From the NCBI GenBank assembly GCA_010084195.1, contig RGPS01000029.1, forward strand, positions 1 to 40,037: DNA of 40,037 nucleotides, written 5' to 3'. The notes beneath the pieces were generated by a model. The model saw nothing but the letters and a program-made list of their open reading frames with translations. It was not told the origin of the DNA and did not search any database. Numbering within the stretch: position 1 is the first letter of the stretch; each line of letters starts with the position of its first letter. The stretch is from Terriglobia bacterium (GTDB lineage Bacteria > Acidobacteriota > Terriglobia > Bryobacterales > Bryobacteraceae). Positions 1-9,052 of the stretch are shown here, one piece after another. The translations under genes were made by a program, and so were the position numbers.

Positions 1-739
1 CGCGATCCCGCCGCCCCAGCGCATTCACCAGCCCGAAAATCGTGCTCTCCCGCGCATCCGGCACCAGCAGCGGCAACTCTTCTGCCGTTATCGGACGCCC
101 ATAAAGCGCCAGCTTCTCCAGCTCAACCGAAATCCGGCCCACATCCGCCGCCAGAGCCTCAACCAGAGCCTCCGCAGCCGCCGGCTCAATCGAAACATTC
201 CGCGCCTTGGCCATGCGATCCAGCTCCGTCCGAGCCCCCGCCGCATCAAACGCCCGGAACTCAACCACTTCCGCAATCGCGCCAAAAAACTTCCGCACCC
301 GCTCGCTTTTGGCCTTTTCTTCACCCTCAAAATCCCACCGCGACGCCTCAATCACCAGCGTCACGCCCGGCGTCGGGTCCTTCACATACGAACCCAGCAG
401 ATCCGCGCCCTTTGCCGACGGCCCGCTCCCCGCTTCCCCCTCATCATCCGAATCGTCTTCAGACGCCGCAGCCGCAGCCGCACGCCCCCGAGGCAGCGCC
501 GCCTCCGCATTCCCCACAAACATCAGCCGTTCACTCGAAAACAGAGACATCGCCCGCGCGTCGTCCAGAATCGCCGCCAGCACCGTCTCCCCGGCATCAA
601 ACCTCTCCATCGGCACCGGCGAAGCCTCAATCAGCGCCTGTTTACACCGAGCCCGGTTATACCCCTCCTGCCCCAAAAACAGGCAAACCGGCGGGATATC
701 CCCGCGCTTCACACGACCTAAGAACTGAGCAGGAGTCAC
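1..739 (-). CDS. holA: DNA polymerase III subunit delta (3' end cut by the window)
   Basis: Delta subunit of the clamp loader, which opens the beta sliding clamp. The minus-strand frame reads a HolA-like N-terminus with PPVCLFLGQEGYNRARC about 15 residues in, and near the window edge DARESTIFGLVNALGRRDR, the family's conserved middle segment. I place the start at a GTG at 739, 8 bases past the lptE stop, with an AGG at 747-749 as a weak ribosome site; it gives VTPAQFLGRVKRGD, a usual acidobacterial N-terminus. About 246 codons are visible of an expected 320-340, so the C-terminal collar domain lies outside. It is the last visible gene of the psd-pssA-asd-like-lptE run, and lptE-holA adjacency is common in bacteria. 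The start is inferred; the identity is well supported. Confidence 0.85.
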   Translation of the reverse strand, partial: MTPAQFLGRVKRGDIPPVCLFLGQEGYNRARCKQALIEASPVPMERFDAGETVLAAILDDARAMSLFSSERLMFVGNAEAALPRGRAAAAAASEDDSDDEGEAGSGPSAKGADLLGSYVKDPTPGVTLVIEASRWDFEGEEKAKSERVRKFFGAIAEVVEFRAFDAAGARTELDRMAKARNVSIEPAAAEALVEALAADVGRISVELEKLALYGRPITAEELPLLVPDARESTIFGLVNALGRRDR

Positions 740-747
740 ACAGCAAC

Positions 748-1269
748 CTAAAAGCTTTCCAGGATCGCACTAACCACGGTTCGGGCCATATCTTTGCTGA
801 TCCGCTCCAGCGTCGCCTGGCTCTCGTCCAGGTACTGCCCGGAGTCCACCGCAATCTGATAGCGGTCCCGAAATTCCAGATTCGGGCGGGAAAACAGCAC
901 TTTTCCGTCCTTGCCCACCAGCCGGATCTGCACCTGCACCAGAATCTGTGCCCCCGTGCCACGCCCCGAAACCGGGTCATACACCGATGCCGCCGTGAAC
1001 ATATTTGCAATGCCGCCCGAAATCGACGCATCCGCCTTCCCCGGGTCGGCCACCACGTTATATCGGGTACGCGTAATAATCTCGCGCGATATCGCCTCCG
1101 CCATCATGCCGGAAAGCTTGTATTGCGTAGTCGCGTTATTCCACGGGAGGATCGCAATCGTCCGCAGATCCTTCGGCAGCAAATTCCCCTGCCCACCTGC
1201 GTGATACCCGCAGCTAACCTGACTAAACCCGGCCAGGCACACAGCCACGGCAATCAGCCCCGACCTCAC
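748..1269 (-). CDS. lptE: LPS-assembly lipoprotein LptE
   Basis: Outer-membrane lipoprotein that forms the plug of the LptD translocon and delivers lipopolysaccharide to the cell surface. The 173-residue protein starts with a lipoprotein signal peptide ending in a lipobox, QVSC at residues 17-20, followed directly by GYH, the usual LptE mature N-terminus. The body carries the LPKDLRTIAILPW and RYNVVADPGKADA segments typical of the family (LptE/RlpB, DUF4136-like fold). It starts with GTG; that GTG overlaps the TGA of the upstream Asd-like gene by 4 bases (1266-1269), so translation is probably coupled. Its length fits the family. An LPS-type outer membrane in this organism is implied. Confidence 0.88.
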   Translation of the reverse strand: MRSGLIAVAVCLAGFSQVSCGYHAGGQGNLLPKDLRTIAILPWNNATTQYKLSGMMAEAISREIITRTRYNVVADPGKADASISGGIANMFTAASVYDPVSGRGTGAQILVQVQIRLVGKDGKVLFSRPNLEFRDRYQIAVDSGQYLDESQATLERISKDMARTVVSAILESF

Positions 1270-2270
1270 ACCGCCTCCATAACCAGACGAGCCGCATTCT
1301 CAGCCGTCAGCCGCAGATTATCCGCCACCATCCACAACCAAACCGCGCTGCCATTATTCCGGTCGGACGAAATCGCCCCCACCGCAATCCCGGTCTGCCC
1401 GGCGATCCCCGCATTGTTCGGCGGCTCCAAACCAGCCCCCCGCACATCGATCCCCGCCTCGCTCAGCGTCTCTTCAATCTCTCGCGCCGACGGAGCATCT
1501 TCGAACGTCACCCACACGGAGATCGAATAGCCATGAAACACCGGAGTCTGCACCAATCGCAGAGAAGGCATCGGAACCGGGTCCTCCGAATTCAGCAGGG
1601 TCGCCAAATGCCTCTCAATCCGCTCTTCAATCTGGATCAGAGAAGTCTCCGCGTCATCCCCCAGCGCCGCCAGCATATTGAACGTCAGCTGCGAATCAAA
1701 TACCTTTTTCGGGACCTTCTGGAACGCCAGCAAACTCACCGTTTGTTGCTGCAGTTCGTCCACGCCAGGCTTGCCACGCTCACTCGCCGGCTCGAATATC
1801 TGAATCACCGAACTCACCACGCCATAAGTCCGGTGCAAACTCCGCAACAGCAGAGCAATCGCCACCGCCGCCGGATGCGCCACAATCACCGGACCATTCA
1901 GGTTGCCCTGTTCATTCCGCAGCCACTCCGGATCCAAATCCTCCACCAGAGGAGCCCGCAGACGAGCTTCCGGCTCATCTTCAGCCACTCCGGTCAGATC
2001 GATCACCACGCCACTCGGCCGAGCCGCCAAAGCTTTTCGCGAAGTCTCCAGACCACCTGCCAGAATCACCACCGGAACGTCTTCCAGTTCCTCTTCCCGC
2101 AGTTCCGAAACGAACGAAATCCCGCCGTCGATCGCGACCACCTTGCCGCTCTCATCCTCGTCGCCAGCCACCAGCTTCAGTTGCCGACCCAGCGACGACT
2201 CGTTAAAAACCTCTCGGATTTCCCGCCCCAGCAGCGTATCCCCACCCACAAGCGCAATCACGTCAGCCAA
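1266..2270 (-). CDS. aspartate-semialdehyde dehydrogenase-like protein lacking the catalytic cysteine
   Basis: Homologous in outline to Asd, which reduces aspartyl phosphate in lysine/threonine synthesis. Residues 1-20 hold a Rossmann nucleotide loop (ALVGGDTLLGREI). Residues 160-177 match the dimerisation segment with KPGVDELQQQT. Residues 243-251 (PVFHGYSIS) correspond to the family GHS motif, so the histidine is kept. Where true Asd has NPNCST with the nucleophilic cysteine, this protein has AHPAAVAIA at about 131-139, so dehydrogenase activity by the known mechanism is unlikely. The 334-residue length is normal for Asd. It overlaps pssA by 8 bases upstream and lptE by 4 downstream, which ties it to envelope lipid genes rather than amino-acid genes. 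I infer a pseudoenzyme, scaffold or NAD(P) sensor; its real role is unknown. Confidence 0.72.
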   Translation of the reverse strand: MADVIALVGGDTLLGREIREVFNESSLGRQLKLVAGDEDESGKVVAIDGGISFVSELREEELEDVPVVILAGGLETSRKALAARPSGVVIDLTGVAEDEPEARLRAPLVEDLDPEWLRNEQGNLNGPVIVAHPAAVAIALLLRSLHRTYGVVSSVIQIFEPASERGKPGVDELQQQTVSLLAFQKVPKKVFDSQLTFNMLAALGDDAETSLIQIEERIERHLATLLNSEDPVPMPSLRLVQTPVFHGYSISVWVTFEDAPSAREIEETLSEAGIDVRGAGLEPPNNAGIAGQTGIAVGAISSDRNNGSAVWLWMVADNLRLTAENAARLVMEAV

Positions 2271-3129
2271 CCTGAATCTCCGCCTTCGGTGCCGCCGGTC
2301 GCAATACCCTGCGAATCAAAGCAGCCACCTTGATAATCAAACCGCTCATCATATACGTGACCGACATCACCAACAAAACCGGCTGTGACCAGTTCCAGAT
2401 AGCAAAAATCACCGCGCACATCCCCACCAGCATCAGCGGAGACCGCGGCCTCATCAGATTCAGCTCTTTGAAACTCCAGTACCGCCACGTGCTCACCATC
2501 AGAAACGCCAGCACCGCCAGCAGGCCGATCCACGCGAAGGACCACACCACGCTCGTCAGCGGAGTGCTCCCCGCCGCATAGACCACCGACGCCACCACAC
2601 CTGCGGCAGCCGGAATCGGCAGCCCCACGAAGTATTTCTTATCGGACGCCCCAGGATCTTTAAGTACCGGGCTCTTCTGGATATTGAACCGAGCCAAACG
2701 CGCCGCGCCGCACACCAGAAAGAGGAACGAAACGAACTTGCCGGCCCTCTGCAACTGGTCTAGCGGCGTTGCCCCCAGCGAATCAGTCACAAACTGCACG
2801 CCCCAGACATACGCCAGAATCGCCGGAGCAATCCCGAAACTGATGATGTCCGCCAGCGAATCCAGTTCCTTGCCGAACTCGCTCGTCGTATTCGTCATCC
2901 GCGCAATCCGGCCATCCAGACCATCCAGGATGAACCCGAAGCCGATCGTCTTCGCCGCCACTTCCAAATGCAGAGCCGCCGAGCCAGGATCGGTACTGTA
3001 AACCACTGCAGCCTGAATGGTGCGGATGATCGAAAGATAACCCAGGAAAATGTTGCCGGCCGTAAACAAAGTTGGCAGCGCATAAGCCGCCCGGTGCCGC
3101 GGCTTTCTTTCAACTACGACGTCTGCCAA
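2263..3129 (-). CDS. pssA: CDP-diacylglycerol--serine O-phosphatidyltransferase
   Basis: Integral membrane enzyme that joins CDP-diacylglycerol and serine to make phosphatidylserine, the substrate of the psd product encoded just upstream. It carries the complete CDP-alcohol phosphotransferase signature: D-x2-DG-x2-AR-x8-G-x3-D-x3-D, seen as LDGLDGRIARMT followed by SEFGKELDSLAD. It is preceded by a hydrophobic helix (ALPTLFTAGNIFLGYLS) and followed by several membrane segments. The frame is open further upstream, but that part overlaps psd. The best start is a TTG at 3129 with AAGGAGG at 3134-3140 four bases away, giving 288 residues and a 16-base overlap with the end of psd. No ATG or GTG lies between this TTG and the first membrane helix. 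Function is secure; the TTG start is inferred. Confidence 0.88.
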   Translation of the reverse strand: MADVVVERKPRHRAAYALPTLFTAGNIFLGYLSIIRTIQAAVVYSTDPGSAALHLEVAAKTIGFGFILDGLDGRIARMTNTTSEFGKELDSLADIISFGIAPAILAYVWGVQFVTDSLGATPLDQLQRAGKFVSFLFLVCGAARLARFNIQKSPVLKDPGASDKKYFVGLPIPAAAGVVASVVYAAGSTPLTSVVWSFAWIGLLAVLAFLMVSTWRYWSFKELNLMRPRSPLMLVGMCAVIFAIWNWSQPVLLVMSVTYMMSGLIIKVAALIRRVLRPAAPKAEIQVG

Positions 3130-3782
3130 GCGGCCTCCTTCAGGGGCGCCGCTGCTGCAAGCGCATCCGTCAGGATCACTTCGCCCGCTCTCTGTGCCAG
3201 CACACTCGAGCCCCCCGAAACCCGCATCCCGGGTTTCACCTGAATGTGCCACTCCGGTCCCAGATAAACGTCCACCCGCGACCCGAACTTGATCAAACCA
3301 ACCCGGTCGCCGGCCTGCACAAAATCGCCCTGCTTCTTGTAGCAGACGATTCGCCGCGCAATCAGCCCCGTTATCTGGCTGAAGACTACAGTTGTGCCGT
3401 CCTTGGCCCGAACTGTGAACACATTCTGTTCATTCCGTTCGGTCGCCTCGGGCCTGCTCGCCACCAGGAACTCGCCCTTCTTGTAAGTGATGTCCGTAAT
3501 GATCCCGGAAATAGGAGACCGGTTCACATGCACGTCGAAAATGTTGAGGAAAATACTGATCCGCGTCCGGCCATCTTCCGGCACCACCGCCACCACCAGG
3601 CCGTCCGCGGGCGACAAAGCGAACGGCCCTACCGGAATCGGGCGCTCGGGATCCCGAAAGAACCAGCCACAAAACGCAGCCAGAATGAAGAAAGGGATCG
3701 CAGCCAGAGAACCCAGCATGGACGTGACCAACACGCCCGCCACCACGAATCCCAGAGCGTAATAAATACCGTCGCGTACCAT
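3114..3782 (-). CDS. psd: phosphatidylserine decarboxylase
   Basis: Pyruvoyl-dependent enzyme converting phosphatidylserine to phosphatidylethanolamine at the inner membrane. The N-terminus has two hydrophobic stretches (residues 5-42), followed by the WFFRDPERP motif. The self-cleavage site is FGSR: Gly167-Ser168, where cleavage would give the beta chain and a pyruvoyl group from Ser168. At 222 residues it is the short form found in many Bacteroidetes, archaea and acidobacteria rather than the roughly 300-residue enterobacterial form. The segment DVHVNRSPISG holds the conserved histidine. It follows glnE by 27 bases and overlaps pssA, so the two consecutive steps of phosphatidylethanolamine synthesis are co-transcribed and probably translationally coupled. 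Confidence 0.92.
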   Translation of the reverse strand: MVRDGIYYALGFVVAGVLVTSMLGSLAAIPFFILAAFCGWFFRDPERPIPVGPFALSPADGLVVAVVPEDGRTRISIFLNIFDVHVNRSPISGIITDITYKKGEFLVASRPEATERNEQNVFTVRAKDGTTVVFSQITGLIARRIVCYKKQGDFVQAGDRVGLIKFGSRVDVYLGPEWHIQVKPGMRVSGGSSVLAQRAGEVILTDALAAAAPLKEAAWQTS

Positions 3783-3809
3783 GAACCTCTATTCTACCGG
3801 ACCCCGAAT

Positions 3810-6659
3810 CTAAGCCGGGCCAAATATCCGAACGAAGAACGCCCGGGTATCCCGCCGGATACGCTTCGCCACCGATTCCAAGGGCCCGTCCAGCAATCCC
3901 GGAGGTGTCCAGCGACCCACCAGTTCAGTCAAAATGGCCACCTGAGCCGGATTCGCCGGCAGCCGACCGTCCGCCTGACCCGTCGATACCCGAATCCCGT
4001 GGTCCACCGCCCGGTAGAACGTCGCCGCCGATGTCAGCATCTCCACGTCCTCCCGGTCCACATGCCCCATCTGCTCAATCACTTCAATGCGCGCCGGAGT
4101 ATTCAGAACTTTGTAGAACAACCCGGCCCCGCGCAGCCGCAGGTACATCAGAGCGAAATCGATGTCGTAGTAGCCACCCGGGCCCGCCTGCAAAGGGTTC
4201 TGCCCGCCCTGTTCTCGCTCCAGCTTGGCCCGCATGTAGGCAAGCTCCGTCCGCGACCGACCGCTCTGGCCATACCGTCGCCAGTCCAGCTGCTGCAGTT
4301 GGTGCAGAAAGGCCGTCCCGCTCTCGATGTCGCCCGCCACCGCCCGGGCCTTCATGTAGGAGATTCCCTCCCACGCCTCGGCATACTTCTCGAAATACTC
4401 CCGGTACGCAGCCACCGTCTGCACCAGCGGACCCTCTCGCCCATTGGGCCGCAACCGCGCGTCGATATTGAAAATTACCCCGTCGCCCGTATACGCCCCG
4501 ATGATCTGGATAATCTTCTCCGCCACCGTTGTCCAGAACAACGAAGCCTCGGAATCTTCATCCGGCAGCACAAACACCAGGTCGGCATCCGACGCCAGAT
4601 CGAACTCCCGCAGTCCCAGTCGGCCGAGTCCCACCACCATCAACTGCTTCTGCGGCACATACCCGGCTGCAGGAGCACAACTCTGCAGGGCCTCGGTGAC
4701 GCCAATCTCATATGCGGCCACAATCAGAGCTTCCGCCAGATCCGAAGTTCTTTCCAGAGTCCGAAAAACCGATACCCGGTTGTACACACTGTCACTCTGA
4801 ATCCGCACCATCTGCTCACGGAAAAACCGCCGCAATTCCACCGGATCTCGCGGAGCCACAAAACCCGTCCGCCCCTGCCTCTCCCCGCAGGCCTCCTGCA
4901 CTTCCAGCAACAGTTCAGGCCGCCGGATCAACTGGTCTGCAAAGTACTGGCTGTGCTCGAATACGTCCACCGTGCACCGCGCCAGCTCTACATTGCTGTC
5001 CAACAGATACAGCCACTGCGGGTTAGCCACCACTTTTTCCAGGAACGACTCCATGCTTTCCCGGCCACGCCGCATCCCGGCCTCCGCCAGCGACCTCGAC
5101 AGCCGGGGTGCCAGCCCATCCAGCAACCGCGCCAGGTTCTTCGAAGGGAAATCCGGCCAAACCGGCGAGTCCTCAACACGAATCTTTGGCGTTACTACCT
5201 CGGGCTCCGGCGTTACCTCCGGAGCAGCTACCGGCTTCTGCGAGTCGATGACTCTGTCATACAGGCTCTGCACACTGCCAAAGTGTTTATCCAGGACGCG
5301 CTGCAGAGTGCTGGCGCGGGGCAAGCCCGGCAGGCCCGGAGGCATCTTTCGAGCCAGGCTGTCCATCGCCTCGGGATCTCTCGGCAGCGTGTGCGTCTGC
5401 CGGTCTTCATCGAACTGCAGCCGGTGCTCCAGATGTCGCAGGAACTGGTACGCCGAAGCCAGCCGCGAATACTCCGCGCTCGACAGCAGTTCCTTATCCC
5501 GCAGCCGCGACAAGGCCCGCAATGTCCCGCCATTCCTGACCCACGGCTCGCGTCCACCATGCAACCTCTGCAAACACTGCACCAGAAACTCGATATCCCG
5601 AATGCCACCCCGGGTCAGTTTAATGTCCAGTCCAACATGCCGATTACGCTTCTCTTGCTTTTCGTGAATCCGGGCTCGCGTCTCCGATACCGCTTCCACC
5701 GTCCGGAAGTCCGTTGTCGTCGCGTAGATCAGAGGCTCAGCAAACTCCAGCAGTTCTTTACCCGGACCCTCGTCGCCGGCAGCCACGCGAGCCTTGATCA
5801 GCATCTGCAGTTCCCAGTCCCGGGCCCGCCCGCCGTAATATCGCTTCGCTGCCTCCAGAGGCTGGCACAGTTCGCCCAGGCTCCCGTCGGGACGCAATCG
5901 CAGATCCACCCGGTAGCACATACCTTCCGGGGTGTAGGTCGAGAGCATCTCCGTCAGTCGCCGGGCGGCCGCACGGAAGAAATCCGCCGCAGCCTCGCTG
6001 CCGCCGCCGTACACGAACATCAGGTCAATGTCCGAACTGTAATTCAGCTCACGGCCCCCGAGTTTCCCCAACGCGATCACGGAGAACGGACTTGCCACCG
6101 GGCCACGAGTCACCGAAAGCTCCGCTCGGACCGTCCGCCAGGCGACATTCACAATGGCGTCCGCCAGGTTGGAAAGGTCCTCTGCAGTCTCCGAAACATC
6201 GGCAAACCGCAATGTATCCCGGAGTACAATTCGCAGGATCTGCTTCCGCCGGAACAGCGCCAAATCCACCGGTTGAGCCGCCCCCGGAACCGGGAGAGAA
6301 GCCTCTAATGCGGCCTCATACTCTTCTTCGAGGAACCCCCGGTGCAGATTGTCCGCCTCAGCAATCTCCAGAATCCATTCCGGATACCGAATCACGACTG
6401 CCGAGAGGAACTGACTATAGGAAAAAACCGTCAGCGCATAGCGCAACGCTTTGGGGTTTCGGGCGATGGTTTCGGCACCCAACGGCGCCTCCTGGATCAG
6501 CCTCTTTAAGAAGTGAGCAGACTGTTCCGGACTGGGTAAAGACGGGAGCAAAGCCCGGACCGTCCGCAAAGCCTCCTCCGGCAACCGAAGAATGGGCGCA
6601 ACTTCAGGGCGTGCGCTACCCGGATCCTGGCTCTGGATCTCGTCAAGGAGATTCAGCAC
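3810..6659 (-). CDS. glnE: bifunctional glutamine synthetase adenylyltransferase/adenylyl-removing enzyme
   Basis: Adds and removes AMP on glutamine synthetase under nitrogen control. The 949-residue length matches full GlnE. It has two nucleotidyltransferase domains in order: the N-terminal adenylyl-removing domain with GKLGGRELNYSSDIDLMF (Asp210 and Asp212), and the C-terminal adenylylating domain with GLGRLGLREFDLASDADLVF (Asp691 and Asp693). Each is followed by a helical GlnD-PII-uridylyltransferase-like segment; HGGREPWVRNGGTLRAL and a run of Arg/His around 405-425 are typical. A proline/glutamate-rich linker lies at about 478-500. It sits 19 bases downstream of a TonB receptor gene and 27 bases before psd. 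No glnA or glnB is in the window. Both catalytic Asp pairs are present, so I see no loss of either activity. Confidence 0.95.
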   Translation of the reverse strand: MLNLLDEIQSQDPGSARPEVAPILRLPEEALRTVRALLPSLPSPEQSAHFLKRLIQEAPLGAETIARNPKALRYALTVFSYSQFLSAVVIRYPEWILEIAEADNLHRGFLEEEYEAALEASLPVPGAAQPVDLALFRRKQILRIVLRDTLRFADVSETAEDLSNLADAIVNVAWRTVRAELSVTRGPVASPFSVIALGKLGGRELNYSSDIDLMFVYGGGSEAAADFFRAAARRLTEMLSTYTPEGMCYRVDLRLRPDGSLGELCQPLEAAKRYYGGRARDWELQMLIKARVAAGDEGPGKELLEFAEPLIYATTTDFRTVEAVSETRARIHEKQEKRNRHVGLDIKLTRGGIRDIEFLVQCLQRLHGGREPWVRNGGTLRALSRLRDKELLSSAEYSRLASAYQFLRHLEHRLQFDEDRQTHTLPRDPEAMDSLARKMPPGLPGLPRASTLQRVLDKHFGSVQSLYDRVIDSQKPVAAPEVTPEPEVVTPKIRVEDSPVWPDFPSKNLARLLDGLAPRLSRSLAEAGMRRGRESMESFLEKVVANPQWLYLLDSNVELARCTVDVFEHSQYFADQLIRRPELLLEVQEACGERQGRTGFVAPRDPVELRRFFREQMVRIQSDSVYNRVSVFRTLERTSDLAEALIVAAYEIGVTEALQSCAPAAGYVPQKQLMVVGLGRLGLREFDLASDADLVFVLPDEDSEASLFWTTVAEKIIQIIGAYTGDGVIFNIDARLRPNGREGPLVQTVAAYREYFEKYAEAWEGISYMKARAVAGDIESGTAFLHQLQQLDWRRYGQSGRSRTELAYMRAKLEREQGGQNPLQAGPGGYYDIDFALMYLRLRGAGLFYKVLNTPARIEVIEQMGHVDREDVEMLTSAATFYRAVDHGIRVSTGQADGRLPANPAQVAILTELVGRWTPPGLLDGPLESVAKRIRRDTRAFFVRIFGPA

Positions 6660-6678
6660 TGTTCAAATTATAGGCGAG

Positions 6679-8448
6679 TTACCGGATCACAATCTCGATG
6701 CCGCCCATGAAGGTTCGGCCTGGCAGCGCTACTCCCGGAATCTCCTGGTAACTTGTGCTGGTCATGTTCGCCACCTGGATAAACGGTCTCCACTTGCCCG
6801 ACGCCCATGTTGCCGAGGTATCCCAAAGCCCGTACGGGCTGCGATTCAGACGGTTCACCGCGCCGACCCGGGTCCGGGCAGCAAGCTTGCCGGCAATCAA
6901 ACCGCGCCACTCGGCAACCCCGGTCTGGACCGGATAGTTGAAGGCGTACTTACTCAGCAGAACATCCTGCCCGGCCCGGACGCCGCGCAGCCCGGCAAAA
7001 CTCAACCGCACAGTTTGGCCTTTCACGGGCTGGAATTCTCCGGAAGCTTCAACTCCTGTGAAGTTCAACCGCGAGAAATTCGTCGCCTGCCATACATCCG
7101 TCGGCTTCGCGCGAACGTAATCAATCGCGTTCCGGTCACGCCGGTGAAATACTGTCACCGAAGCTTTCATCCCATCGCGAACCCAGGCATCTACACCGCC
7201 TTCAAAGTTCGTGGCGGTCTCATGCTTCAAATTCGGATTCCCCCGGTTCGCCGGGTCCGAATAATACAGGTCGGTATACGAAGGCAGGCGGAATGCCCGA
7301 CTCACCGAAGCTCTGGCCTTTACTTTGGAACTAATCCAGGCTGCCCCGCTCAGAGACGGGCTAGTCGCCACCTGGCCCGATCCATAAAACTCCTCGCGAA
7401 TCCCCGCCGATAGCGAGAAGCGCTTCAAAGCCCGGATGTCGTAGAACACGTAGCCGCTGCCTCTTTTCCGGCTGCGGACGCCCAGATTTGTACTCTGGAT
7501 GGCCTCGCTCAGGCCCTCCACGCCATAACTCAGAATGGCGTTCTTGGGCAGATTGTCATGCCGCCGCAGGTTCCCCTGCCAGCTGTCCAGTAAATGCCGG
7601 TTCGTATAGATCTGCGGCGAGTAGCGATACAACACGAACAGATCCGTATGCCGCCGATAGGACAAACCAATTTCGGTCTTGTCCCCCAACTGCTGGTGCG
7701 CCGAAGCAAACCAAGTCTTCGTCCGCTCCCACGAAGGGAAATTGCCGTAGAACTGATCGGCCCCAAACGGTCGATCCCCAATCGCCAGCAATAGACTTCC
7801 GGCACCCGGCTTCAGGCGAAATCCGCTAAGCGAACTGACCGCAAGATTTCGGTAGTCCCGATTAGCCTGAAACCCTTTTGAAAAATCCCGGGCGAAATCG
7901 ACCTGCTCGCTCCATCGCTTGCCGCCCAAAGAGCCGGACCCATGCTGCTGATTCGCTCCGTAACTGCCCACTCCGCCCAGCAACCGGAACTCCGGTGCTT
8001 CCCAGGTTCTGGTCCGGACATTCACCACCCCGCCGATCGCATCTGACCCATACAAAGTCGAGCCCGAACCCTTCAGAACTTCAACGCTCGAGATCAGCTC
8101 CAATGGCAGCGGTAAATCGAGGTTGAAATGCCCCGTCTGCGCGTCGTTAATCCGCATACCGTCCACCAGCACCAGGGTCTGACCATAGCCGGCCCCCCGG
8201 ATCGACAGATCCGCAATAAAGCCACCCGTTGATCTCTGCAGCAGATTCAGAGCCGGGTCGAGCTGCAGCAGGCTGTACCAGGAGTTGTACAAAGCCCGCT
8301 CCGCCCGGGGCAACTTCAACACTTGCACCGCCCTGTCCGCCTCATCAAGGGGCGTCGGAGTGGCCACGCCAGTCACAACCACACTCTGACCCCAAACAGC
8401 CCCTGCGAAGCCCAGACACACCACGACACCAAAGTTTTGCAATTTCAT
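6679..8448 (-). CDS. TonB-dependent outer-membrane receptor (BtuB-like size)
   Basis: Outer-membrane active transporter. Residues 1-20 form a signal peptide ending AVWGQ. VVVTG at about 23-27 resembles a TonB box. The plug domain follows, with TGGFIADLSIRGAGYGQTL, LVDGMRIND and the very typical VEVLKGSGSTLYGSDAIGGVVNV. The remainder is a beta barrel with alternating polar/hydrophobic strands. At 589 residues it is the size of vitamin B12 or small iron-chelate receptors, but the ligand cannot be told, and I see no cobalamin riboswitch upstream. The last residues are GGIEIVIR, without the usual aromatic C-terminal residue that aids BAM insertion. A good ribosome site, AGGGG, lies 5 bases before the ATG. 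Only 34 bases separate it from the divergent phosphopantetheinyl transferase. glnE begins 19 bases downstream. Confidence 0.88.
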   Translation of the reverse strand: MKLQNFGVVVCLGFAGAVWGQSVVVTGVATPTPLDEADRAVQVLKLPRAERALYNSWYSLLQLDPALNLLQRSTGGFIADLSIRGAGYGQTLVLVDGMRINDAQTGHFNLDLPLPLELISSVEVLKGSGSTLYGSDAIGGVVNVRTRTWEAPEFRLLGGVGSYGANQQHGSGSLGGKRWSEQVDFARDFSKGFQANRDYRNLAVSSLSGFRLKPGAGSLLLAIGDRPFGADQFYGNFPSWERTKTWFASAHQQLGDKTEIGLSYRRHTDLFVLYRYSPQIYTNRHLLDSWQGNLRRHDNLPKNAILSYGVEGLSEAIQSTNLGVRSRKRGSGYVFYDIRALKRFSLSAGIREEFYGSGQVATSPSLSGAAWISSKVKARASVSRAFRLPSYTDLYYSDPANRGNPNLKHETATNFEGGVDAWVRDGMKASVTVFHRRDRNAIDYVRAKPTDVWQATNFSRLNFTGVEASGEFQPVKGQTVRLSFAGLRGVRAGQDVLLSKYAFNYPVQTGVAEWRGLIAGKLAARTRVGAVNRLNRSPYGLWDTSATWASGKWRPFIQVANMTSTSYQEIPGVALPGRTFMGGIEIVIR

Positions 8449-8482
8449 CGGAACCCCTATTGTCGCTTACACTGGTCCTGAC

Positions 8483-9052
8483 ATGGTGCCCGTCACGGTC
8501 GACATCTGGACCATCTCCCTAACCGAACCCCGGCCCGCCATCCTGACTCCGGAAGAATCGGCCCGTGCGGCGCGCTTCCATTTCGAACATGACCGGATCC
8601 ACTGGACTGCCGCCCACTCGGCCCTTCGGATCATCCTGTCCCGCTACCTCAACACCCCGCCGCTCGACATCACGTTCACCACCGGACCCTATGGAAAACC
8701 GGACCTCACAACCGGGAACCTTGAATTCAACCTCTCTCATTCCCGAGCGTGGGCCATGGTCGCAATCTGCCCCTCAACGCCCGTGGGTATTGACCTTGAA
8801 GGCATCCGGGAGAACGTCGACATGGCCAAACTTTTGGCCCGCACCGGAGAAACCAATCTGCCTCTCGGCAGACAAGCCCTCTTCCAGCGCTGGACGGAAC
8901 GCGAAGCCCGCACCAAAGCGACCGGCTCTCCGCTCCTTCAGCAACCCGAAGCCCATATCATTGCGGTTCCGATTGAGGCGCCTGCGGGCTTCGCCGCGTC
9001 CGTAGCTCTCGTCAGTGCCCTGCCCCAGCCGCGCTACTGCGGCAGCGTGTAA
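8483..9052 (+). CDS. 4'-phosphopantetheinyl transferase, Sfp/AcpT type
   Basis: Transfers phosphopantetheine from coenzyme A to acyl or peptidyl carrier proteins. The fold shows both signature motifs: VGIDLE at 101-106 (Asp104 and Glu106 bind Mg) and RWTEREARTKATG at 136-148, the W-x3-EA-x3-K motif with Glu141 and Lys145. LEFNLSHSRAWAMVAI at 80-95 is the conserved substrate-binding strand. At 189 residues it is shorter than Sfp (about 220), with the region between the two motifs compressed. No polyketide, NRPS or carrier protein gene is in the window, so its partner is elsewhere. It diverges from the TonB receptor with a 34-base gap and converges with the cytochrome c gene, overlapping its 3' end by 19 bases. 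Confidence 0.85.
   Translation: MVPVTVDIWTISLTEPRPAILTPEESARAARFHFEHDRIHWTAAHSALRIILSRYLNTPPLDITFTTGPYGKPDLTTGNLEFNLSHSRAWAMVAICPSTPVGIDLEGIRENVDMAKLLARTGETNLPLGRQALFQRWTEREARTKATGSPLLQQPEAHIIAVPIEAPAGFAASVALVSALPQPRYCGSV

Noticed and set aside
3072-6308. A 1,078-codon open frame on the plus strand opposite psd and glnE
   Set aside because: It is the mirror of GC-rich coding on the minus strand, is rich in His/Arg/Pro/Gln without domains, and glnE and psd have complete family motifs on the other strand.
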